DNA of 46,860 nt. It comes from an uncultured Lachnospiraceae bacterium. Lineage in GTDB: Bacteria; Bacillota; Clostridia; Lachnospirales; Lachnospiraceae. Positions 17,403 to 25,600 of this stretch are shown here, in pieces. The translations under genes were made by a program, and so were the position numbers. Location: assembly GCA_949879775.1 (NCBI GenBank), contig CATLBW010000005.1:1-46860 (forward strand), given 5' to 3'. Within the stretch, counting starts at the first letter, position 1. Each line of letters opens with the position of its first letter. The notes under the pieces were generated by a model. The model was not told the origin of the DNA. It saw only the letters and a program-made list of their open reading frames with translations, and ran no database searches.

Positions 17403-17486
17403 AAGAAAAGAATAAGAAAATATTTGCAAAACATACATTACCTTGCTGGGGAGCAAGTGGTATTATTGAAAAGGGAAGTATAGCAT

Positions 17487-17960
17487 ATGGAATATCAGGG
17501 AAAATATGGGATGCCAGGGTATTATAAGATTATGGCGGTATCCTTAAAACCAGACGGGTGTCGGATTTTAAAGGGGCCAAGGGAGGAAAAAAAGCTGGCA
17601 GAAATTCTGAGGGACGATTATAATATTGGCAGATATGAGAAAATGATTCAGCTCGTAATTAGGGAAATGGTGGAAGAGGGCGATCAGGAACGTATCTTGC
17701 ATCTGCTTTCAACAGAGCATCTATGTGATAGGTTATGCAATGGGGAAGCGCGTGTTGCCTGTTCTTATCTGCGCAAAGTTGACGGAGAGATGCTTCCGGT
17801 GTTGGCGGAAGTTTATCCCAGGAAATTTGGGGAGCAGGGAGAATTGCTGGAATTTATGGTTTATGTCCGTACCCGTCCAGAAATTAAATCAAGAATTGAG
17901 GGATGCGAATGGGAAAACGAGGACGCAGGAAAAAACAAAGACAGAAAGTCATTATTGTAA
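17487..17960 (+). CDS. Small protein of unknown function, possibly PAS-like sensory fold
   Basis: 157 residues, not assigned to a known family. It is soluble, with no signal peptide or membrane segment. Alternating strands and helices (YYKIMAVSLKPDG, YEKMIQLVIREMVEEGD, ACSYLRKVDGEMLPVLAEVYPR, LLEFMVYVRTRP) faintly resemble the PAS-like sensory domains that Lachnospiraceae fuse to GGDEF or kinase domains; this is a guess. The ATG at 17487 has only a GGGAAG element upstream. Its last 52 bp overlap the start of the L,D-transpeptidase gene in another frame, which suggests translational coupling and a related role in envelope control. Confidence 0.6.
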   Translation: MEYQGKYGMPGYYKIMAVSLKPDGCRILKGPREEKKLAEILRDDYNIGRYEKMIQLVIREMVEEGDQERILHLLSTEHLCDRLCNGEARVACSYLRKVDGEMLPVLAEVYPRKFGEQGELLEFMVYVRTRPEIKSRIEGCEWENEDAGKNKDRKSLL

Positions 17961-19384
17961 GCGCGGCATTGGCGCTTGCAGTGATGGCGGGCCTGTATAT
18001 TGCAATTTCATTTTATTTTAGCAGCCATTTTTTCTTTCGGACCAAAATAAACGGTTGGCGGGTTGGCGGGATGGCTCTTTCGGCCGCCGAGGAAAAGGTA
18101 GGGGATAGCGTGGAGGATTATCTTCTGACGGTGTTTGACAGGGACGGCGGCAAGCATCATGTGTATGGCGCTGATATTGAGTGTTCTTATGTGCCGGATG
18201 GTTCTGTGGAACAATTGCTGAAGGGGCAAAAGCCGCTGCAATGGCTAGGGGCTGTTTTCTCTCCGCACGACAGTGAAGTCCCCATTACAATGAAATATAA
18301 AGAAGAATTAATTTCCCAGGCAGTTGAAGGTATGGACTGCTTTCAAAAAGAGAATATCACGAAGCCCCAAAGTGCGCATATAGAGCTTGGGGAGGACGGC
18401 TATTATGTAGAGGAAGAAATACCGGGGAATAAAATGGTTTTGAAACGTGTGCTTGCTAAGGTAAAACAGGCAGTGTCCGACGGCGAGACGTCTGTGCAGC
18501 TTACGGACGAAGATTATGCCAGCCCGAAGTATACCTGTGAGAGCAAAGAAATCGTAGACACAATTAACCGTATTGAAAGCTACGAGAATGCCACGATTGA
18601 TTACGAGATTAAAGACTACGAAGAAAAACTGACGAAGGAACAGATTCGCGAGTTCTTGACGGTGGACGGGTTTGACGTCTCCTTGAAGGAGGACAAGATT
18701 GCCGACTATGTGCAGGCGCTAGCCAGCAAGTATAACACATATGCGGATGTGCGTACATTCCATACCTCTTCCAATGATACGGTTGAGATTGGCGGCGGGG
18801 ATTATGGCTGGATTGTGGATAAGACGGCCGAGGCCGAACAACTAAAGGCAGACCTTGAGGGCGGTAAGCCGGTGAGCAGGGAGCCGGTATACTCCCAGCG
18901 CGCTTATGTGGAAGGCAAAGACGATATTGGGAATACTTATGTGGAGATTGACTATACCAAGCAGCATATGTGGTATTATAAAGACGGCGAGCTGAAGGTG
19001 GAGAGTGATGTTGTCACCGGCAATATTAATAGGGATAACGGCTCGCCGGACGGCGTGTTTAAGATTGTGTATAAGGACAGCCCGGCGGTGCTTAAAGGGG
19101 AAGATTACGAGTCTGACGTCACGTATTTCATGCCGTTTGCCTACAATGTAGGCATACATGATGCTTCCTGGCGGGGCGGTAAGTTTGGCGGGGAAATCTA
19201 TAAGAGCAGCGGTTCCCACGGCTGCATCAACGCACCGCTGGAGGTGGCGGATGCAATCTATAAGGATATTGAGGTGGGGACGCCTGTGATTGCCTACTAT
19301 CGTGAAGAAGTGGAGCTGACAGCGGAAAATGCCAGGATTTCCAACGCATACTCCTATAAAGATCCAGAGAAAGAGGAAGAATAA
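17909..19384 (+). CDS. L,D-transpeptidase with peptidoglycan-binding domains
   Basis: 491 residues from the ATG at 17909, chosen over the ATG at 17903 because GAGGG (17898-17902) then has room. A basic N-terminus is followed by one membrane anchor (about residues 12-36). The extracellular middle resembles the PG_binding_4 domains found before YkuD domains. The C-terminal YkuD domain, beginning near NTYVEIDYTKQHMWYY, carries the catalytic motif SHGCINAP with Cys439 and His437. It would cross-link or attach proteins to peptidoglycan stem peptides outside the membrane. The gene overlaps the preceding unknown gene and ends near a convergent terminator. Confidence 0.92.
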   Translation: MGKRGRRKKQRQKVIIVSAALALAVMAGLYIAISFYFSSHFFFRTKINGWRVGGMALSAAEEKVGDSVEDYLLTVFDRDGGKHHVYGADIECSYVPDGSVEQLLKGQKPLQWLGAVFSPHDSEVPITMKYKEELISQAVEGMDCFQKENITKPQSAHIELGEDGYYVEEEIPGNKMVLKRVLAKVKQAVSDGETSVQLTDEDYASPKYTCESKEIVDTINRIESYENATIDYEIKDYEEKLTKEQIREFLTVDGFDVSLKEDKIADYVQALASKYNTYADVRTFHTSSNDTVEIGGGDYGWIVDKTAEAEQLKADLEGGKPVSREPVYSQRAYVEGKDDIGNTYVEIDYTKQHMWYYKDGELKVESDVVTGNINRDNGSPDGVFKIVYKDSPAVLKGEDYESDVTYFMPFAYNVGIHDASWRGGKFGGEIYKSSGSHGCINAPLEVADAIYKDIEVGTPVIAYYREEVELTAENARISNAYSYKDPEKEEE

Positions 19385-19400
19385 AATTTAATCTAGATTA

Positions 19401-19435
19401 TAAAAAGATGGGAAGCCTTTATGGGGCTTCCCATC
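19401..19435 (-). terminator. Intrinsic terminator of the minus-strand methyltransferase gene
   Basis: GATGGGAAGCC and GGCTTCCCATC (19407-19417 / 19425-19435) form a perfect 11-bp stem with a 7-nt loop, and on the minus strand it is followed by TTTTT. The TAA stop codon of the methyltransferase frame (19421-19419) lies in the loop region, so the gene and its terminator overlap. Confidence 0.88.
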
Positions 19436-20279
19436 TGGCGCTTGCGCCGCAGGGCAGTATCAGACCGCTGGAAGTGACGGGAAGCCCCACTTCCTGGGCG
19501 TCTATGCGCCCCTTGAACTTGCGCATTTTTGTGCCTAGCATGTATGCCAGCGTCGCTGGCTGCAGCCCGGTCGTATAGGAATTGATTAAGAAAAACAGGG
19601 GCTTTTCTGACAATAGCTGTACGCAGAGGCTGATGAAAGGGTAGATGGAGTCCTCGATTTTCCAAACCTCCCCTTTGGGCCCCCTGCCCTAGGAGGGCGG
19701 GTCCATAATAATGGCGTCATAATGGTTCCCGCGGCGGATTTCCCGTTCCGCAAATTTAACGCAGTCCTCTACAATCCAGCGTATGGGAGCATCGCCAAGG
19801 CCGGAGGAGCGGGCGTTTTCTTTTGCCCAAGTTACCATGCCTTTCGAAGCGTCCACATGGGTGACGCTTGCGCCTGCCGCCGCCGCAGCGAGCGTTGCGC
19901 CGCCAGTGTAGGCAAACAGGTTTAAAATCTTGATGGGGCGGCTGGCATGGCGGATTTTCGCGCTAAACCAGTCCCAGTTTACTGCCTGCTCCGGGAAAAT
20001 GCCTGTGTGTTTGAAGCTGAAAGGCTTAAGGTGGAAGGTTAGGTTCCCATAATGGACGTCCCATTGCTCGGGAAGCCCCCAAAATTCCCACTCACCGCCG
20101 CCCTTGCTGCTGCGGTGGTAGTGGCCGTTTTTCTTTTTCCAGCCGGGATGCTGCCTGGGCGTGTCCCATATGACTTGCGGGTCAGGCCTGACAAGGATAT
20201 AATCTGCCCAGCGTTCTAATTTCTCACCTCCGGAACAATCTAGCGCTTCATAGTCTTCCCATTTATCTGCAATCCACAT
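19419..20279 (-). pseudogene. Class I SAM-dependent methyltransferase, interrupted by one in-frame amber codon
   Basis: Read from the ATG at 20279, the frame gives 196 residues and then a TAG (19691-19689), after which the same frame continues open to a TAA at 19421-19419; without the TAG the product would be 286 residues. It resembles the RlmI-like rRNA methyltransferase group. SAM motif I is LNLFAYTGGATLAA with the acidic THVDASKGM strand, and motif IV is IIMDPPS followed by the stop and then GRGPKGEVW. Relatives have DPPSYGRG, so the TAG replaces a conserved tyrosine next to the active site. The downstream part (KPLFFLINSYTTGL, VTSSGLILPCGASARWE) is well preserved. This is most simply a very recent nonsense mutation or a sequencing error; TAG is an ordinary stop elsewhere in this window. 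Confidence 0.85.
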
Positions 20280-20301
20280 ATAGGTACGTTCCTTTCTAAG
20301 T

Positions 20302-20330
20302 AAAAAAGGATGCCGTATGACATCCTCTTT
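20302..20330 (-). terminator. Short terminator after the 56-residue ORF
   Basis: On the minus strand AGGATG pairs with CATCCT (arms at 20307-20312 and 20321-20326), followed by TTTTTT. It lies between the small ORF (ending 20341) and the methyltransferase start (20279) and would cut or attenuate read-through. Confidence 0.6.
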
Positions 20331-20340
20331 GGATTAATAG

Positions 20341-20511
20341 TTACGGTTGTTGGATGGAAGGCGGCTGTTGGTAAAGCTTCCGTTCTATCTGCCGCCGCTC
20401 CAGGGCAATCTGCTTTAAAGCCTTTTCGTCGTCGGTAACGGCTTCAATACGTTCTAAGATTGATAGTTGGTCAAATAAAAACCCATTGTATTCTTTTTCA
20501 CTTGTCGGCAT
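20341..20511 (-). CDS. Small helical protein of unknown function (56 residues)
   Basis: The ATG at 20511 lies just after AGGAGGTGGAGG on the minus strand, a very strong ribosome-binding site. The product starts MPTSEKEYNGFLFDQLSILE and ends PPSIQQP. It is charged and mostly helical (ERIEAVTDDEKALKQIALERRQIERKL), perhaps a coiled coil. No family is recognised. It lies upstream of the broken methyltransferase, separated by a small terminator, and has a long leader with a stem-loop at 20538-20570. Confidence 0.7.
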   Translation of the reverse strand: MPTSEKEYNGFLFDQLSILERIEAVTDDEKALKQIALERRQIERKLYQQPPSIQQP

Positions 20512-20537
20512 GTCCTCCACCTCCTCATGTGAAATCC

Positions 20538-20570
20538 TTACACTGGGGTTAAAATTTAATCCCCCTGTAA
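20538..20570 (-). promoter_or_regulatory. Long stem-loop in the leader of the 56-residue ORF
   Basis: TTACA-CTGGGGTTAAA on the left pairs with TTTAATCCCC-C-TGTAA on the right, a near-continuous stem of about 15 bp with few mismatches. It lies 27 nt upstream of the small ORF start. A -10-like TACAAT with an upstream TG (minus strand, 20625-20620) could start a leader of about 100 nt through this structure. Function unknown. Confidence 0.45.
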
Positions 20571-20656
20571 CAAGCCCTAAGGAATCCTCCTAACTGCGTT
20601 GGTTCCCTCCTTAAGACAAATTGTACCACAACTTTCTTCTGCCATCTATATGTATC

Positions 20657-20685
20657 TTGCAATCAAAGCAGAAATTCCGTATAAT
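20657..20685 (+). promoter_or_regulatory. Promoter of the Lgt-family gene
   Basis: TTGCAA (20657-20662), a 17-nt spacer and a perfect TATAAT (20680-20685) lie 37 nt before the start codon. This is one of the best sigma-70-type promoters in the window. Confidence 0.75.
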
Positions 20686-20722
20686 CAATAAAAGGACAAG
20701 GAAGAAAAGTGAGGAATGGATT

Positions 20723-21481
20723 ATGATTAATACGATACATCTTGGCCCGCTGACGCTGCATATTTATGGCATCATGACTGCGCTCGGTTATTTGAGCGCG
20801 TTTATTATCAGTGAGGTAAGGGCAAAGAAAAAGGGCATGGATACCGATATTATATATGGCATATTCTGGTGCGCAGTGCTTGGGGGCTCGCTTGGCAGCA
20901 AGCTTCTCTACTATACGGTGAGCATACCGGATATCTTGAAAGACCCTTCTATTTTATGGGATTTCCAGAATGGCTGGGTGGTTTACGGCGGGATCATCGG
21001 CGGCGTGCTGGCAAGCCTGGTTTATTGCCGCTATAAGAAAGCGGATTTTGTCAGTTATCTGGACCTCGTGCTTCCGGCAGTGGCCTTTGCGCAAGGATGC
21101 GGACGTATAGGCTGTTTTTTCGCCGGATGCTGTTATGGGCGGGAGACAGGCTTCCCGCTGCATATTGAATACTGGCAGTCGGAGTACGCGCCTAACGGCG
21201 TGAAGTTAATCCCGACGCAGATTTATTCCAGCATTGGGGATTTTGCGATTGCCTTTGTGCTGATGGCATATGCAAAACACGGGCCAGCGAAAGGGATGGT
21301 AGCTGCCGGTTACTGCATCCTCTACAGCATTGGGCGGTTTATAATTGAGATATTCAGAAATGACTATCGTGGGGCTGTGGGGTTCCTTTCCACTTCACAG
21401 ATTATATCCATATTGATTTTGTTGTTGGGGCTTGCGTTGTTTGCCCATGCAAAGAAAGCGGGGAAGCAGGCTGCGGATTAA
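20723..21481 (+). CDS. lgt: Prolipoprotein diacylglyceryl transferase family membrane protein (variant signature)
   Basis: 252 residues from the ATG at 20723 (GTGAGGA ahead of it; the in-frame TTG at 20621 lies upstream of the promoter and is rejected). About seven membrane segments. The fold and gene length fit the Lgt family, which transfers diacylglycerol to lipoprotein cysteines. The N-terminal IYGIMTALGYLSAF and the GWVVYGGIIGG loop match. However, the usual Lgt signature GRxGNFxNxE reads GRIGCFFAGCCYG here. The asparagines and glutamate are lost and cysteines appear, as in a paralogous group of unknown activity in Firmicutes. So the symbol is tentative and the activity unproven. Confidence 0.75.
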   Translation: MINTIHLGPLTLHIYGIMTALGYLSAFIISEVRAKKKGMDTDIIYGIFWCAVLGGSLGSKLLYYTVSIPDILKDPSILWDFQNGWVVYGGIIGGVLASLVYCRYKKADFVSYLDLVLPAVAFAQGCGRIGCFFAGCCYGRETGFPLHIEYWQSEYAPNGVKLIPTQIYSSIGDFAIAFVLMAYAKHGPAKGMVAAGYCILYSIGRFIIEIFRNDYRGAVGFLSTSQIISILILLLGLALFAHAKKAGKQAAD

Positions 21482-21493
21482 GGAGGGAATAAG

Positions 21494-22141
21494 ATGAATG
21501 CAGGAATGGATGCGAAGGTAACGTTAGGGAATGTCACAGTAGACGTCGGGCAGGTTATCCGTAATGTTACAGGCGTAGAGACTGATAGGGAAAAGAAATC
21601 ATTTTTACAGAAGGTTTTGGAGCCGGAGGAGATAGACGATCACAGCAATGAGGTTAAGAAAGCAGAGAAGATTGCCCGTAAAATCGCCAGGGGCGAGCCT
21701 GTCACGCCGCAGGAGAAAGCGTTGCTGATGCGGGTTGACCCGAAGTTGGCGCAGATGGCTGAGCTTGCCCATGAACAGGGAGAACGGCTGAAACATGCCT
21801 TGCAGCAAGCTTCCTCTAAAGAGGAGCAGCAGAACCTTATCCAACAGGCTTATCAGATGGTTAGCCAAGTGAGCAAGAAGAACCCGCAGCTCGGCGAGCT
21901 TCTCGGGGAAGCGGTGAAGGCGGCGGTGAAGGACAGCAAGGAGAAGGGGGTTCTCAAGGAGGAAGGCCCCATTGAGGGTTCCCAAGAAAAAGTAAGCAAC
22001 GATACAGAGGCTGCGCCAGACGAGAACCCCTGCAGGGAGGTTAAGGCAGAAGCGGCATTACCAGAGCCGGATATGCAGCAGGCTTTACTGGAACAGTTTT
22101 TTCCGGAAGAAGAGCTATCTATTATGGACTTTAAAGGGTAA
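21494..22141 (+). CDS. Helical cytoplasmic protein of unknown function
   Basis: 215 residues, not recognised. There is no signal peptide or membrane segment. It is almost entirely helical and charged, with runs such as EVKKAEKIARKIARGEPVT and HALQQASSKEEQQNLIQQA, and an acidic, proline-containing tail ending LEQFFPEEELSIMDFKG. The ATG at 21494 follows AAGGAGGG (21481-21488), which overlaps the end of the Lgt-family gene; the 12-nt gap implies one operon. The function cannot be stated. Confidence 0.75.
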   Translation: MNAGMDAKVTLGNVTVDVGQVIRNVTGVETDREKKSFLQKVLEPEEIDDHSNEVKKAEKIARKIARGEPVTPQEKALLMRVDPKLAQMAELAHEQGERLKHALQQASSKEEQQNLIQQAYQMVSQVSKKNPQLGELLGEAVKAAVKDSKEKGVLKEEGPIEGSQEKVSNDTEAAPDENPCREVKAEAALPEPDMQQALLEQFFPEEELSIMDFKG

Positions 22142-22335
22142 CGCCCCATAAGCCGCAGGCGGTCTGCGGCTTGTCCAAGGGGCGAGGGCTGAACTGTCGT
22201 TACTGTTCACGCAGGACTTTGCATTTACTGCAAAGTCCGTAAGAAAATGATTCAGGTATGAGCAAATCCCATTCGCGAAGCGAATTTTACATGGATTTGC
22301 GAATGTTACTGTGAACGGAGTGAACAGTAACGAAC
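22142..22335 (+). repeat. Nested palindrome cluster downstream of the unknown gene
   Basis: Four inverted repeats are seen. CGCCCC/GGGGCG (22142-22184) encloses AAGCCGCA/TGCGGCTT (22150-22157, 22165-22172). GGACTTTGCA/TGCAAAGTCC (22214-22223, 22229-22238) is a perfect 10-bp stem. GCAAATCC/GGATTTGC (near 22262-22300) encloses ATTCGC-GAA-GCGAAT. All but the first are enclosed by perfect 12-bp arms GTTACTGTTCAC (22199-22210) and GTGAACAGTAAC (22320-22331). The core GCGAAGC (22275-22281) is a known stable mini-hairpin. No gene is present; the element looks like an intergenic mosaic repeat. Confidence 0.8.
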
Positions 22336-22370
22336 TGTCGCGTATTAGCCTAAAATAGGTCAAGAAATAA

Positions 22371-22399
22371 TTGTATTGCCTGTCGGTTTGTGCTATACT
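22371..22399 (+). promoter_or_regulatory. Promoter of the giant repeat-protein gene
   Basis: TTGTAT (22371-22376), a 17-nt spacer and TATACT (22394-22399). The transcript would start near 22406 and carry a leader of about 250 nt before the start at 22656. Confidence 0.55.
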
Positions 22400-22405
22400 C
22401 TATTA

Positions 22406-22655
22406 AGAAAATACATGATATTCCTGCTAAATTCAGGAAATAGGGAGGAAGCTATAATTTTTTTCTGACGAAATGCCGAAAGAATATTAATAAATTAGTT
22501 CCCATGGGGTGATTGCCGATGTGGGGCGAGCTAACTATCCTAATAGTATAACTGTCTGGATGGCTAAGGCGTGAGCCGGATAAATAACAGCCGTTTTGAA
22601 TAGTTATTAATCATAGAAAGCTTACTGGATAAAGAAAAAACAGGAGGGAAAAACT
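22406..22655 (+). ncRNA. Long, possibly structured leader of the giant repeat-protein gene
   Basis: The leader holds a TTCCTG/CAGGAA hairpin (22421-22439), an SD-like AGGGAGGAAG without a following ORF, a T-run, and a region around 22495-22535 in which TTAG...CCCAT can pair with ATGTGGG...CTAA. It then has GGCT/AGCC (about 22562-22577) and AATAAC/GTTATT stems. I compared it by eye with c-di-GMP-I, c-di-GMP-II, c-di-AMP and fluoride riboswitch cores and saw no match. It may be an unknown cis-regulatory RNA or only an unstructured leader. Confidence 0.3.
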
Positions 22656-25600
22656 ATGTACAGGGATCTAACCAAGAGAATATTGGCGTTGGCGCTTAGT
22701 GTCTGCATGATAGCCGGGATGGTGGATCTGTCCGGGCTTACTGTGCGTGCGGCGGATATATCAATAAGCCAGGGCACTGAGGCTACTTATGACGTGAATA
22801 CGCCGATTGTGTATGATGGAAGTGAGAAAGAGCCTCTAATAACAGTTACGAATCGGGACGATGGCAGCACGCTCACAGCAGGGACGGATTATCGTGTGGA
22901 ATATGAGGATAATGTTAATGCGGGGCAGGGCAAAGCTATTGTTATCAACACGAGCGATGAGACGGACAGGAAGACTGTGACCTTTACGATAGCGCAGAAA
23001 GATATCAGTTCCTGTACGTTTCCCAGCGCAGAAAGTCTGGCGCAGGAGATTGCGAACGGGAATGTGACGGTAACACCGCCGATAGATGTGAAAGACAACG
23101 ATAATCAAGACCATACGGATTTGGTGGGGGAGATGTCGGCGTCGACATTGCCTGATGTAGATTACACTTATACATTTACCAATAACAGAGGTCCGGGGAC
23201 TGCGACGGTGAGGATAACCGGGAGGAATAACTATTCGGGCAGCAAGTCGATTGATTTTGTAATTTCCTTGCTGGACGCCTCTAAGTTGACTTTCGACGTG
23301 AAAGTGAACTCCTCTGGCGCGGCATATACAGGAAAGGATATTGAGCCGCGTGTGGAGAATGTTGCTTATAATGGCACGCCGCTGACAGAGGAGCAGTATA
23401 CCGTCCGCTATGCGAATAACTGCTATGCCGGGGATGAGGCAGAAGTATGGATTGAGGGTAGAGGAAACCGTTTTGGCGGTCTTGAGAGCGAACATAAGAA
23501 ATTTCTCATTACGAAGCAGATTGCTCCCGACACTTACGCTTCTGGTTTAAACATTTGGGCGGAAGACATTGAGCCTCAGTCTTATGCGGGAGGAGCAGAA
23601 GTTAAACTGGATGGGGAGAAGGATATCAAACTGTATGACCCCGACTATGAGGGGAAGGCGTTGGAATATGGGAAGGACTTTGAGATTTATGGTTATGCGA
23701 ATAATCGGAATGAGGGGATGGCGACAGTCACACTCCATGGGATAGGATGCTATTTTGATTACCTGGATTTGAAATTTGAGATTATCGCCACGCAGCTCTC
23801 GAGCGGCATGGTTGATACAACGGGAGCCACCTATGTATACGATGGTACCGACCAGTTTGATAAGGTCAAGGCAGCGCTTGTTGTCAGCAACAATGGCGTA
23901 GTATATAAAGAAGGAGTAGATTACACAGTATCCCGTGTACAGGGAGACGCCGGCACAAACGCAGGGCAACACAGGATTGCGGTAACGCCGACCACGACCG
24001 GGATGCTGACTGGCAACACGGTTCAGGCTGCTTATACCGTAGAGCAGAAGGATCTTTCCGATGCCCGTACGATACGCGTGGAGGTTGTCAATTATACGGA
24101 CAAAGAATATACCGGACAGCAAAAGAAGCCGGAGTTGGAGATTACCTATAGACCTCAAAACGCGAAAGAAATCGTTTTAAAGGCCGGGCAGGATTATGAG
24201 GCGAACTTATCGTACAACAATAATATCAACGCAACCACTGACACGAGCAAGGCAACGGTATGGGCAGTGGGGAAAGGGAACTTTAAAGGCAGCACGGCGA
24301 GGCAGGAGTTTGATATTGAGCCGGTCAAGCTGACGGCGCAGAATACGACGATAACGGGCTTTAACGATGGAGCGGAGTTTGTTTATACCGGCAATGACAT
24401 TGAACCTAATGTGAATGTAGTCCACAGCACAAAGGGAACGCTGAGGAAGGGCACGGACTACACGGTAACTTACGAGAATAATAAGGACGTTGGCGCACCT
24501 GGGACGGCAATCGTAAAAATTGTCGGCACCGGCAATTACCAGGGGGAGTTCCAAAAGCGTTTTACCATTGTGCAGTGCGATATCAGCACAATATCTGTGA
24601 CGGTCCCGCCGTCCGTTCAATTTACAGGGGCACAGCTTACGCCGGAGGTCACAGTAAGGCATGGCTCGAATACGTTAGTGCTGGATCGCGATTATACGTT
24701 GGAATATGGTCCGAATAGAGACAAAGGCTCGGGAAGCGTTAAGGTCACTGGCATTGGCAATTATAAAGGCGAGGTTAATAAGACCTTTACGATTACAGCC
24801 AGGAGCATTACCAGCGGGACGCTTAGTATCAAGGATAAGAATCCGCCATCCTATGATTTCACGACCGGAACAGCAAACGACCATTATTATCCCTATACAG
24901 GGCAGCAGGTTACCTTTGAGTTAGAGGTTAGCTATACGAATGTCGAGGCGGGGATGCAGAATATCGCTTTGGAGGCTGGGGTTGATTATGACCTTGAATT
25001 TAAGGAGGGAGTTACGCCTATAGGCGCTGCGCAGGCGACAATCAGGGCAAAAGGCAACTATGCAGGAAGCAAGCCGGTGAACTTTACGGTTAAGGGGAAC
25101 CTTGCCGATTATGGCAATCCGAGCGCATTTACCTCAGTACAGATTCCGGAACAGGTTTATACCAGCAACCCGATCGTGCCGAGTGATTCAGAAGTAATTT
25201 TTGCTGGTAAGGAATTGACGTACGGGAAAGATTATGACGTAGTCTGTGACTATGGTGACAATACGGTTCCGGGGCCAGCTACGGCTAAGATTGTCGGGAA
25301 AGGCGATTATTACGGCACTGCCGAGCCGGTGCAGTTTGATATCCGTAAGTTTAACCTTTCTACAGATGATTTTGAGAAGAATAATTTTGTGATCGAAAAT
25401 ATAAAAGAAAGCTATGATTTTATTGAGGTGGGAGAAACGATCCGGCCGGTGCCTAAGATTACGCATAATGGCAACGAAAGGACACAAGACCTTCATTACT
25501 ATGTGGAATATGGCGACAATAACAAGATTGGCAAAGGAAGCCTTACCATCAAGGGCGATGACGTCCATTATGAAGGCGAACACCGCATCGAGTTTGACAT

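Noticed and set aside
17280-17483. 67-codon frame between nrdG and the unknown gene
   Set aside because: It crosses the terminator-like hairpin and promoter, and has no ribosome-binding site.
19393-19665. Separate 90-residue minus-strand protein
   Set aside because: It is in another frame; the frame continuing the methyltransferase (19419-19688) explains the region better.
22466-22480. Hammerhead ribozyme core (CTGACGA ... GAAA)
   Set aside because: Only six bases lie between the two core elements, too few for stem II, and no flanking stems I and III could be drawn.
22406-22655. Known riboswitch (c-di-GMP-I/II, c-di-AMP, fluoride, cobalamin) ahead of the giant gene
   Set aside because: The conserved cores of these families (for example GCAAAGC with GGGTTACC for c-di-GMP-I) were not found by eye; kept only as an unassigned leader.
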